Origin: Flavobacteriales bacterium
GTDB taxonomy: Bacteria > Bacteroidota > Bacteroidia > Flavobacteriales > BACL11
DNA length: 8,962 nucleotides
Assembly: GCA_002728175.1 (NCBI GenBank)
Contig: PBVH01000019.1
Span: 4,980 to 13,941, forward strand
Reading direction: 5' to 3'
In this document: piece after piece, positions 1 through 6,719 of the stretch
Layout: every line of letters begins with the position of its first letter
Numbering within the stretch: the stretch's first letter is position 1
Notes under the pieces: generated by a model
Database searches by the model: none
What the model was told of the DNA's origin: nothing
The model's input: only the letters and a program-made list of their open reading frames with translations
Program-made: the position numbers and the translations under genes

Positions 1-3000
1 TTAGCTGATCATCATATTTCCTTCTAAATGGATTAGCTGTAAAATTAGCTATCGGACTTTCTAAATTATCAATACTCATAAAATTCTCAATACTACACAT
101 GTTGGCGTCAAATACTTTAACATTATATGTGCCTGCAGATAGTGTATCTATATTAAAATTCAAGCCAAGTGTATCATTATTAAAATTTTGCCAAACAAAA
201 TTATATGGCGCAACTCCCCCTTTCATTTGAGCAACTCCAAAACCTTTTCCTAGTTCACATGTATCTGGACCAAAAATAAATGAATCAAACTCTAAAACAT
301 CAGGTTCTGATAAAGTTATACTATCAGTAAACATACATCCATTTTGATCATATAAAAACAATTGATAGTTATCAGAAAATAAGTTAAAAACAGTATCACT
401 ATTGATACCATTTAATGGTAAATTGTTCTTAGTCCAACTGTAAGAATATCCACCAACACCTCCACTTGCAATAGCCGCAATGTAGCCATCACTTGATCCA
501 TTACAGCTAACTCCGTAATTTGAATAGTTAGATTTAACTAGATTAGCAGTAACGTATGTTGCTGGTTCTATAACAGTAACAGAATCCAATTTGGTACATC
601 CAGCATTATCTGTAATTAATAAACCATAGGTACCAGCTGCTAAATCATAAATATTGTGTGAAGTTTCACCATTACTCCATAAAAATGAGAATGGGAGGTT
701 AGACCCTTCAATTTGAAATTCTATATATCCGTCATTACCATCTTTACATGAAACATCTTTGGAACTATATGTTACTGGACCAAAACTATTCGCAGGTTCA
801 GTTACATTAAAAGGTGCTACTATTTGACAACCGTTAGAATCAATTATATTACATATATACTCACCGGCAACTAAGTTATAAATATCCTTAGTATTTGAAG
901 TAAAGGAAGATGGACCTGTCCAACTATATGAATATGGCGGTGTTCCTGATCCAAATTGTACTGTCAAGCTAATTTCTCCATTGTCACCATTGTAGCAGGT
1001 AACATTAACAATATTTGCGCTGACAATTAAAGAATCTGGACCTGTAACATCTACAAAGTCTGTATACTCACAGGAATTACTATCAACAATTTTATAATTG
1101 TACGATCCAATTGATAAACTATCTGGATCATAACCAAACCAATCAGTATAGTATGGTGTTATACCTCCAGAAATATTTAATGAAACAGTTCCATCAAAAG
1201 AATTAAAGCAAGTAGTTGGAGTAACCTGAGCAATAACACTTACTTCATCTGCAGGCTCAGAAACAGAGATAAACCTATTTATAGTACAGCCAGTAGCATC
1301 TGTAATACTAACATTGTATGTTGCTGCTGGAATATAAATTAAATCTTCTAAGATTGATCCATTTGACCATAAAAACGTGTACGGTGCGACTCCACCATTA
1401 ATACCAATTATATCAATTTCTCCAGTAAAATCTCCCTTACATTTTACATTTTTTACTTTTACAGAAGTAGTGTCAAATGGTTTTGTTTCTATTAAAAAAT
1501 TTTCATTCCAAAAACAATTATTATTATCTGTTACAGTTACGGAATAAGGTCCTGCAGACAAATTATTATTAAATGGAAAATTACCAAACGCATTACTCCA
1601 GACATAAGAATATGGATAAGTACCACCTGATACAACTAAGTTTATTTCCCCATCACTACCTCCCTCACATGCAACTTTTGTTAGAGAAGATAAAACATTT
1701 AAAGGAGATGGTTCAAAAATATCAAAAGAATAAGTAACAGGACAATTACTATCATCATTAACTAAGACTTGATAATTTCCAGGTACTAGTCCTGAAATAT
1801 CTTCCTGAGATGATGTAAATCCGTTTGGACCTATCCAACTGTAAATTGGGTTGATTAAATTGTATGGTGTTAAATTAATTGCTCCGTTTGCTGCATCTTT
1901 ACATAAAATGTTAACAGTGTTTGTATCAATATTATATGTCGATATTGGATTCATCACTTCAGATAAAACAAATTCGCAACCATTATTTGGATCTGTCACA
2001 ATTACATTGTAAACACCGGCTGTAAGACCACTAATATTTGCTGAAGTAGAATAAAAATTATTGGGTCCAGACCATAAAATATCAGGTGTTCCAGATATTC
2101 CAGAAATATTCAAATCAATTGAGCCGTTGGTATTTCCATAACAATCAATCAATACAACATTGGAAGAAACCGTTATTTGTGGTGGTTCAGCAATGTAAAC
2201 ATTTCTAAAGTTAATGTTGGGAGAATTTAAACTACAACCATTTTGATCAATTACATCATAACTGTAATTTCCAAATTGTAAATTTTGAATATCTTCAAGA
2301 ACGGATGTAAATCCATTTGGACCTGTCCAAGATACCGAGTAAGGTGCTGATCCACCAACTAAATCCAAGTCAATTAAGCCATTATCATAACCATAACAAC
2401 TTATGTCTTGGGAATATACACTTGCGCTTAATGGTTGTGGTGAAGATATATATTGTGATATAGGAAATGCGGAACAACTATTTGCATCTGTAATTACTGA
2501 TGTATATGTACCCGAAGTAACTAGATTATTGATATCGGTATTTGTGGAAAAAAAGCTAGGTCCTGACCAGCTAACATTATAAAACGGTGGTGTTGTATTT
2601 TGAGTTCCACCAGAAATGGTTATATCAATTGCTCCATCAGCAGTTCCAAAACAAGAAATATTATTAAATGAAAAAAGATTTGCTTGAATTTGGGTTGGAG
2701 CTATTAAAATTATATTTTCTGATGATGTGCATCCATTTGCATCTCTGTAAGAAATATTATATGTTCCTTCTGTTAACAGACTAAATACATTATTATAAGT
2801 GTAACTTGATCCACTAATTGAATATTCATATGGGCTAACGCCACCAGACACATCAGCAGTGATTTGACCATCAAATGCACCAAAACAAGAAATATGTTCT
2901 CCATTATAATCAGAAGAAACAAAACCTTGACTAAGTAATGAGGTTGGTTCATCAACAATCAAACCATTAATTGTTGAACCGCAGCCACTAGCATCCGTTA

Positions 3001-4624
3001 TGGTAACAGAATAAATCCCTGCAGATAAATTAGTTATATCTTCAGATGTTGATCCATTTGACCATGAGAAAGTAAATGGGGGCAATCCACCACTAACTGT
3101 TAAATCAATAATTCCATCAGCAAATCCGTTACAACTAATATTTGTTATATTCTCTGATGTAGTGTAAGAATTTAATCCAACAATAAAAGTTTCAGCGGAA
3201 GTACAACCATCTTGATCAGTAACAACCAAATCATATTGACCTGGTTCTAATCCGCTAATATCTTCAGTACTAGCAGTAAATCCATTTGGGCCAGTCCAAC
3301 TATATATAGGAACACCTGATACTCCACTAACAGTAACATCAATAGAGCCATCTTGATAACCTGGACAAGTTACATCTTGTGTCATATTCATAAATGTAAA
3401 TCCAGAGGATGATGTTAAATCAATTTGATATGTGTAAGATGATGTATTTTGAATACAAGCATCATCAATTAAATCAACAGTAAAGAAAAAGGGCGAGTTT
3501 AACAAATCTGCGTATTGTGGTACCCATGAAAATGTTCCAACAGGGTTATTTGTACCATTGTTTGCAATAGTGAATGTTGCATTATTAGGTAAATTACTAG
3601 CAGACATGGTTATATTTGTGGAACCACCAGGAGGTGATGTTAAGCCATTAATATCAAATGTCATGACTGATGATCCATTTGCACAAAAATAAAAGGAATT
3701 AACTAAAGGTCCAGCCAAAATTAATGTATCTATTCCTGTTAAATTAGGAGGATTACTGTTGCAACCTAAAATAACAGATTGTATATCTCTAGCAATACTA
3801 CCTATTAAATTACCGTTTCTGTATTCATCCACCCTAACAGCCCAGATGGTTGTGAGTTGGGTAGTTGGAAAAAAAGATATATTGCCAGTGTTAGCATCAA
3901 AATTCATTGTACCATTAAATGGTAACTGTGCAGTATAACCTCCATTATAAGGAACATTATTGACATTATTATCATACCCAAACCAATTGTAGTTGTTTAA
4001 AGGATTTACTAAATTATATACTAAAGAATCTCCGTCAATATCAGTAGCAGCTGTTGAGTAGTTTGTATTTGAATTTACACAAAGGTAACCAGGTGGATAA
4101 TTATTCCATGTTGGAGAATTATTACATCCTACTACACTTGTATTGTTAATTAGAGCTTGAACACAAATGGAATAATCATCTGAAAAATTTACTGTTGTTA
4201 TTTGGGGATTTCTCGCATACATAGCAGCAGTAATTGTCCAATCATTTCTAGCATACGGTAAATTAATAATTCCTTCATAAGTATAAACTTGGGTTTGATT
4301 TGTACTCCCTCCACTACATGATCCTGTGTATGGACATGAAGGGGATGAAGAAATTGTTGGATATACAGGAACAGGAAAAGGAGTTATAGACCCTAGTGAA
4401 AAATTTTGATTATAACCGACACCGTTCGAAATATTTAAATAACCTCCATCACTACCAAAGGTATTGGGAGCATTAACACCACTACACTCTCTGTAAAATC
4501 TCAAAGTTACCTTATATTGATTAGTAGATATGCATTCATATGTTAAATCAATACCAGCAGCGTGAGTGGCATATAAATGTTCAATACTGAAAACAAATAC
4601 AAATATTAATAATAAACACCTCAT
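1..4624 (-). CDS. Giant SprB-repeat surface adhesin, gliding-motility/T9SS type (N-terminal 1541 codons; C-terminus off the left edge)
   Basis: One uninterrupted frame runs from ATG at 4624 to the window edge with no stop. Residues 1-19 form a signal peptide (MRCLLLIFVF..., likely cut after LYA). Residues ~20-410 match the N-terminal region common in huge Bacteroidota surface proteins: an opening HAAGIDLTYEC / YRECSG block, a Cys-rich middle, then ATDIDGDSL and a segment ending in RDIQSVILGC. Residues ~413-1517 are 14 tandem SprB-type repeats (CxGxxDGxI...SGG.PY.Y.W...aG.Y.v...D..GC). The last visible residues, SPIANFTANPF, look like the start of a PKD-type domain. By family knowledge such proteins are exported by the Sec system and then T9SS, and serve as adhesins, some moved along the surface during gliding. 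Gliding itself is inferred, not shown. The missing C-terminus should carry a T9SS sorting domain. ATG 4624 is chosen because the signal peptide starts there and a promoter box lies just upstream. Transcription diverges from the CxxCH-protein gene. Family is sure; exact role is not. Confidence 0.9.
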   Translation of the reverse strand, partial: MRCLLLIFVFVFSIEHLYATHAAGIDLTYECISTNQYKVTLRFYRECSGVNAPNTFGSDGGYLNISNGVGYNQNFSLGSITPFPVPVYPTISSSPSCPYTGSCSGGSTNQTQVYTYEGIINLPYARNDWTITAAMYARNPQITTVNFSDDYSICVQALINNTSVVGCNNSPTWNNYPPGYLCVNSNTNYSTAATDIDGDSLVYNLVNPLNNYNWFGYDNNVNNVPYNGGYTAQLPFNGTMNFDANTGNISFFPTTQLTTIWAVRVDEYRNGNLIGSIARDIQSVILGCNSNPPNLTGIDTLILAGPLVNSFYFCANGSSVMTFDINGLTSPPGGSTNITMSASNLPNNATFTIANNGTNNPVGTFSWVPQYADLLNSPFFFTVDLIDDACIQNTSSYTYQIDLTSSSGFTFMNMTQDVTCPGYQDGSIDVTVSGVSGVPIYSWTGPNGFTASTEDISGLEPGQYDLVVTDQDGCTSAETFIVGLNSYTTSENITNISCNGFADGIIDLTVSGGLPPFTFSWSNGSTSEDITNLSAGIYSVTITDASGCGSTINGLIVDEPTSLLSQGFVSSDYNGEHISCFGAFDGQITADVSGGVSPYEYSISGSSYTYNNVFSLLTEGTYNISYRDANGCTSSENIILIAPTQIQANLFSFNNISCFGTADGAIDITISGGTQNTTPPFYNVSWSGPSFFSTNTDINNLVTSGTYTSVITDANSCSAFPISQYISSPQPLSASVYSQDISCYGYDNGLIDLDLVGGSAPYSVSWTGPNGFTSVLEDIQNLQFGNYSYDVIDQNGCSLNSPNINFRNVYIAEPPQITVSSNVVLIDCYGNTNGSIDLNISGISGTPDILWSGPNNFYSTSANISGLTAGVYNVIVTDPNNGCEFVLSEVMNPISTYNIDTNTVNILCKDAANGAINLTPYNLINPIYSWIGPNGFTSSQEDISGLVPGNYQVLVNDDSNCPVTYSFDIFEPSPLNVLSSLTKVACEGGSDGEINLVVSGGTYPYSYVWSNAFGNFPFNNNLSAGPYSVTVTDNNNCFWNENFLIETKPFDTTSVKVKNVKCKGDFTGEIDIIGINGGVAPYTFLWSNGSILEDLIYIPAATYNVSITDATGCTINRFISVSEPADEVSVIAQVTPTTCFNSFDGTVSLNISGGITPYYTDWFGYDPDSLSIGSYNYKIVDSNSCEYTDFVDVTGPDSLIVSANIVNVTCYNGDNGEISLTVQFGSGTPPYSYSWTGPSSFTSNTKDIYNLVAGEYICNIIDSNGCQIVAPFNVTEPANSFGPVTYSSKDVSCKDGNDGYIEFQIEGSNLPFSFLWSNGETSHNIYDLAAGTYGLLITDNAGCTKLDSVTVIEPATYVTANLVKSNYSNYGVSCNGSSDGYIAAIASGGVGGYSYSWTKNNLPLNGINSDTVFNLFSDNYQLFLYDQNGCMFTDSITLSEPDVLEFDSFIFGPDTCELGKGFGVAQMKGGVAPYNFVWQNFNNDTLGLNFNIDTLSAGTYNVKVFDANMCSIENFMSIDNLESPIANFTANPFRRKYDDQL
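74..3388 (-). repeat. Array of 14 SprB-type repeats within the adhesin gene
   Basis: Read on the minus strand, the first conserved Cys of each unit falls at residues 420, 498, 580, 658, 743, 828, 908, 986, 1062, 1139, 1210, 1293, 1374 and 1456. The period is therefore 71-85 residues, about 240 bases. Each unit has CxGxxDG or a close variant, an SGG.PY strand, a Trp motif and a closing DxxGC. Two Trp forms occur: W.GPxxF (units 1, 4, 5, 6, 7, 11) and WSNG (units 2, 9, 12; unit 8 WSNA). Units 3, 10, 13 and 14 depart from both. Unit 14 is the most diverged, having lost CxGxxDG. The DNA is mostly diverged between units, but short stretches remain similar: 2304-2330 and 1812-1838 agree at 25 of 27 bases. 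The repeat is at protein level and is not a CRISPR or a mobile element. Confidence 0.88.
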
Positions 4625-4628
4625 AATG

Positions 4629-4636
4629 CAAAAATA
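4629..4636 (-). promoter_or_regulatory. Putative -7 promoter box of the adhesin gene
   Basis: On the minus strand the bases read TATTTTTG, an exact match to the Bacteroidota -7 consensus TAnnTTTG, followed by CATT and the ATG at 4624. With a start site a few bases past the box, the mRNA would begin at or next to the ATG, so it may be leaderless. There is no good -33 TTTG; the expected place is in an A/T tract (4654-4662) shared with the divergent promoter. The match could be chance in A+T-rich DNA, but its position is apt. Confidence 0.5.
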
Positions 4637-4665
4637 CGATAATCTGATTAAATAAAAAAAAATCT

Positions 4666-4673
4666 TATGTTTG
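4666..4673 (+). promoter_or_regulatory. Putative -7 promoter box of the CxxCH-protein gene
   Basis: TATGTTTG matches TAnnTTTG exactly. A one-mismatch -33 element, TCTG, sits at 4643-4646 with a 19-base spacer, which is within the usual range. The predicted start of transcription is about 4677-4680, leaving a leader of roughly 20 bases before ATG 4700. The upstream in-frame ATG at 4667 lies inside the box, which argues that translation begins at 4700. The two divergent boxes are about 29 bases apart. Confidence 0.5.
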
Positions 4674-4699
4674 TCACAAATCAATCACAAAAAAATAAA

Positions 4700-5488
4700 A
4701 TGAAAAACTTAATAATTTTCTTAAGTGGATTAATATTTATATCAATAATATTTTATCCAAATATTACCAATTCTAATGGAAATGGCTCACCAGGAGGAAA
4801 GACTGGTTCGATTGGTGATAATGGTGTTTCATGCACGGCATGCCATTATGCTGGAAATGGAAATGGAGCAAATATTACTACAAACATTCCTACAAGTGGA
4901 TATGTTCCCGGACAAACATACACTGTTACTGCTTCAATACAGCAAAATGGCATTTCAAAATTTGGTTTTGAACTCACTGCTGAGGATGAAAATGGACAGA
5001 AAAAAGGAATATTTAATATAATTAATTCCGTTGAAACAAAATTAACTAATAATGGATCAGCAGTTACTCATAAAGGAACTGGAACATCTGGACAATCAAT
5101 TAAAACTTGGACTTTCGACTGGACTGCTCCTGGTTTTGCTACATCAACAGGTTACGTAAAATTTTGGGGTTCATTTTTAGCTGCTAATGGAGATTTTACA
5201 AATAGTGGAGATATATATCATTTCGATACCACTTCTTATTCTGAAGAACAAACAAATAGCTTATTTGAAATCAATAATGAAATTAGTACAAATGGAAATA
5301 AAATTTATTTTAATAAAAATATATCCAAAATTTTAATTTATGATATTTCAGGTAAACTTATTAAACACAAAAATAATTTTAACAATAATTTTATTGATTT
5401 AAGTGAGCTGAATTCTGCTTTTTATATTGTAAAAGCTGTGGATATTAATGAAAATTACACAACGAAAAAAATATTTTTAAACCAATAA
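4700..5488 (+). CDS. Secreted CxxCH (haem-type) protein, choice-of-anchor V/Reeler-like, with T9SS type A sorting domain
   Basis: 262 residues from Met 4700. Residues 1-25 are a signal peptide (MKNLIIFLSGLIFISIIF). A GGKTGSIGDNG segment then leads to CTACH (residues 45-49), the pattern of a covalent c-type haem site. Residues ~55-180 form a beta-rich domain with features of the Bacteroidota choice-of-anchor V family: a PGQTYTVT strand, His124 in VTHKG, and GDIYHFDTTS near its end. Residues ~208-262 are a T9SS type A sorting domain (ILIYDISGKLI, then IDLSELNSAFYIVKA and KKIFLNQ). The likely route is Sec export, then T9SS release or anchoring at the surface. Haem binding is inferred from the motif; no distal ligand can be assigned. 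The frame also has an ATG at 4667, rejected because it adds a polar stretch before the signal peptide and overlaps the promoter box. The next gene is trmD, 108 bases on, with no evident functional link. Function unknown; the family call is fairly secure. Confidence 0.8.
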   Translation: MKNLIIFLSGLIFISIIFYPNITNSNGNGSPGGKTGSIGDNGVSCTACHYAGNGNGANITTNIPTSGYVPGQTYTVTASIQQNGISKFGFELTAEDENGQKKGIFNIINSVETKLTNNGSAVTHKGTGTSGQSIKTWTFDWTAPGFATSTGYVKFWGSFLAANGDFTNSGDIYHFDTTSYSEEQTNSLFEINNEISTNGNKIYFNKNISKILIYDISGKLIKHKNNFNNNFIDLSELNSAFYIVKAVDINENYTTKKIFLNQ

Positions 5489-5546
5489 AAAATACTTTAA
5501 ATAAAAACATATAAAAAACTGATTATTAATAATTTAAAAATATAAT

Positions 5547-5572
5547 ATGACATTTTGTCATTATACTTTTTT
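5547..5572 (+). terminator. Possible weak intrinsic terminator after the CxxCH-protein gene
   Basis: A perfect inverted repeat, ATGACA-TTT-TGTCAT (5547-5561), is followed after five bases by six T (5567-5572). It lies 59 bases past the stop codon at 5488 and 36 bases before trmD. The stem has only 6 pairs, two of them G-C, and the loop is 3 bases, so it would be weak. An operator for trmD is an alternative reading of the same palindrome. Confidence 0.35.
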
Positions 5573-5596
5573 AAGTAATTTGATAAGGAAATTAAT

Positions 5597-6271
5597 ATGA
5601 GAATAGACATTGTAACAATCTTTCCAAAATTTTTTAATTCAATAAAAAATCATTCAATTATAAAGCGCTCTTTACTCAAAAAAAAAGTAGAAATATTTAC
5701 GCATGACATAAGACATTTTTCAAAAAACAAACAAAAAAGCGTAGATGATTATCAATTTGGAGGAGACCCTGGGATGGTCTTACAAGTTCAGCCAATTGAT
5801 GATTGCATCAGCCAACTGAAATCAGAAAGAGATTACTGCGAAATTATATACCTATCCCCATGCGGAGAAACCCTTAATCAAGTAGAATGCAATAGACTAT
5901 CAGTTTTAAAAAATATTATATTGCTTTGTGGAAATTACAAAGGAATAGACCAAAGAGCGATTGATTTACATGTAACAAAAGAAATTTCTATTGGTGACTA
6001 TGTGCTCACTGGAGGTGAATTTGCCGCATCTATTGTTTTAGATTCGGTAGTCCGACTTATTCCAGGAGTAATATCTAACGAATCTTCGGCCTTATTTGAT
6101 TCATTTCAAGATAATTTGCTTGCGCCTCCAATATATTCAAGACCAGCTCTATACAAAAATCTACAAGTTCCAAATGTATTACTTTCTGGAGATACTAAAA
6201 AAATTGACAAATGGAAAGAAGAACAGATCATTAAAGTTACAAAAAATAAAAGACCTGATCTTTTAGATTAA
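5597..6271 (+). CDS. trmD: tRNA (guanine-37-N1)-methyltransferase
   Basis: 224 residues, close to the usual 220-250. TrmD transfers a methyl group from S-adenosylmethionine to N1 of G37, next to the anticodon of tRNAs reading CNN and some other codons, which prevents +1 frameshifting. Visible motifs are MRIDIVTIFP at the N-terminus, DDYQFGGDPGM (50-60), YLSP (85-88, cofactor pocket), LLCGNYKGIDQR (109-120), SIGDYVLTGGE (131-141, trefoil-knot AdoMet loop), R153 in VRLIPG and D168 in LFDSF (matching E. coli R154 and the catalytic base D169), and VLLSGDTKKIDKW near the end. All expected catalytic residues are present. FGGDPGM has Asp where FGGGPGM is common. A possible Shine-Dalgarno AAGGA lies at 5585-5589, seven bases before the ATG. 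rplS follows 71 bases later, a conserved pairing. Confidence 0.97.
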   Translation: MRIDIVTIFPKFFNSIKNHSIIKRSLLKKKVEIFTHDIRHFSKNKQKSVDDYQFGGDPGMVLQVQPIDDCISQLKSERDYCEIIYLSPCGETLNQVECNRLSVLKNIILLCGNYKGIDQRAIDLHVTKEISIGDYVLTGGEFAASIVLDSVVRLIPGVISNESSALFDSFQDNLLAPPIYSRPALYKNLQVPNVLLSGDTKKIDKWKEEQIIKVTKNKRPDLLD

Positions 6272-6312
6272 AATATGTGACTATTTAAACTATTAAAACA
6301 AAATATTTATTG

Positions 6313-6320
6313 TAATATTG
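6313..6320 (+). promoter_or_regulatory. Possible -7-like box before rplS
   Basis: TAATATTG differs from TAnnTTTG at one base and lies 22 bases before the rplS ATG, in the 71-base trmD-rplS gap. No -33 element is evident at the right distance. rplS may have its own promoter as well as read-through from trmD, which would suit a ribosomal protein needed in far greater amounts than a tRNA methyltransferase. Weak evidence in A+T-rich DNA. Confidence 0.25.
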
Positions 6321-6342
6321 CAAACCTTTAAATAAATACAAA

Positions 6343-6687
6343 ATGGATATTGTAAATCATATTTCTAGCGAGTTAACACCAAAAAAAGATCTTCCTAAAT
6401 TTAAATCGGGAGATAATATTACTGTTTTTTACACTATTAAAGAAGGAAATAAACAAAGAACACAGTTTTTCAAAGGAGATGTTATTCAAAGAAAAGGTAG
6501 CGGGTCCACTGAAACGTTTACTATAAGAAAAATTTCTCACTCAATTGGTGTTGAAAGAATATTTCCAATAAACTCTCCTACAATTGAAAAAATTGAAATA
6601 AATAAAAGAGGTAGAGTTAGAAGAGCAAGAATATTTTACTTAAGAAAATTACAAGGTAAAAAAGCTAGAATTAAAGAAGTTAGATAA
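6343..6687 (+). CDS. rplS: 50S ribosomal protein L19 (bL19)
   Basis: 114 residues, the normal length for bL19, which sits at the 30S-50S interface of the ribosome. The family pattern is clear: LPKFKSGDNITVFYTIKEG (residues ~17-35), QFFKGDVIQRKGSGSTETFT, the IRKISHSIGVERIFPINSP core, and a basic tail with RGRVRRARIFYLRKLQGKKAR. The start is fixed by family length and by an A-rich leader typical of Bacteroidota, without a Shine-Dalgarno. It follows trmD in the same direction and ends 12 bases from the convergent OmpA-family gene. Its last codons form one arm of a long hairpin. Confidence 0.97.
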   Translation: MDIVNHISSELTPKKDLPKFKSGDNITVFYTIKEGNKQRTQFFKGDVIQRKGSGSTETFTIRKISHSIGVERIFPINSPTIEKIEINKRGRVRRARIFYLRKLQGKKARIKEVR

Positions 6688-6719
6688 ATAAAACTGTCTT
6701 TATTTACTAATTACTTTAA
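6671..6719. terminator. Putative bidirectional terminator hairpin spanning both convergent stop codons
   Basis: The core is a perfect 8-bp A/T stem, TAAATAAA (6685-6692) with TTTATTTA (6699-6706), around the 6-base loop ACTGTC. It extends past a bulged A6684 through TTAG (6680-6683) with CTAA (6707-6710). After a G-T wobble, one more pair and one mismatch, TTAAAG (6671-6676) pairs with CTTTAA (6714-6719). The rplS stop (6685-6687) and the OmpA-family stop (6700-6702) both lie in the stem. T-rich sequence follows on the plus strand and A-rich coding sequence, read as T-poor, on the other, so it may work better for rplS. It is low in G-C pairs, so a role in 3'-end protection of the mRNAs is also possible. 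Confidence 0.5.

Noticed and set aside
2773..2958. A 61-codon minus-strand reading frame
   Set aside because: It lies wholly inside the adhesin gene on the same strand in another frame, and its translation is low-complexity Leu/Met/Val-rich with no family resemblance.
74..3388. CRISPR array or tandem DNA repeat
   Set aside because: The ~240-base period is coding, diverged in DNA sequence and explained by SprB protein repeats; there are no short identical repeats with regular spacers.
1..4624. Adhesin gene as a pseudogene or frameshifted gene
   Set aside because: I read the full frame from 4624 to the edge and found no stop, and every repeat is in register.
4667..4699. Upstream ATG start for the CxxCH protein (11 extra residues)
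   Set aside because: The extra residues are polar and precede a complete signal peptide, and the ATG is inside the predicted -7 promoter box.
4776..5021. An 81-codon plus-strand frame inside the CxxCH-protein gene
   Set aside because: It overlaps a well-supported gene with signal peptide and sorting domain in another frame; no recognisable domain.
5933..5962. Lys in TrmD CGNYKGID where many TrmD proteins have Glu (CGRYEGID), as a sign of lost activity
   Set aside because: From memory, CG.YKG.D is usual in Bacteroidota TrmD, and R153 and D168 are intact, so this is probably a lineage feature.
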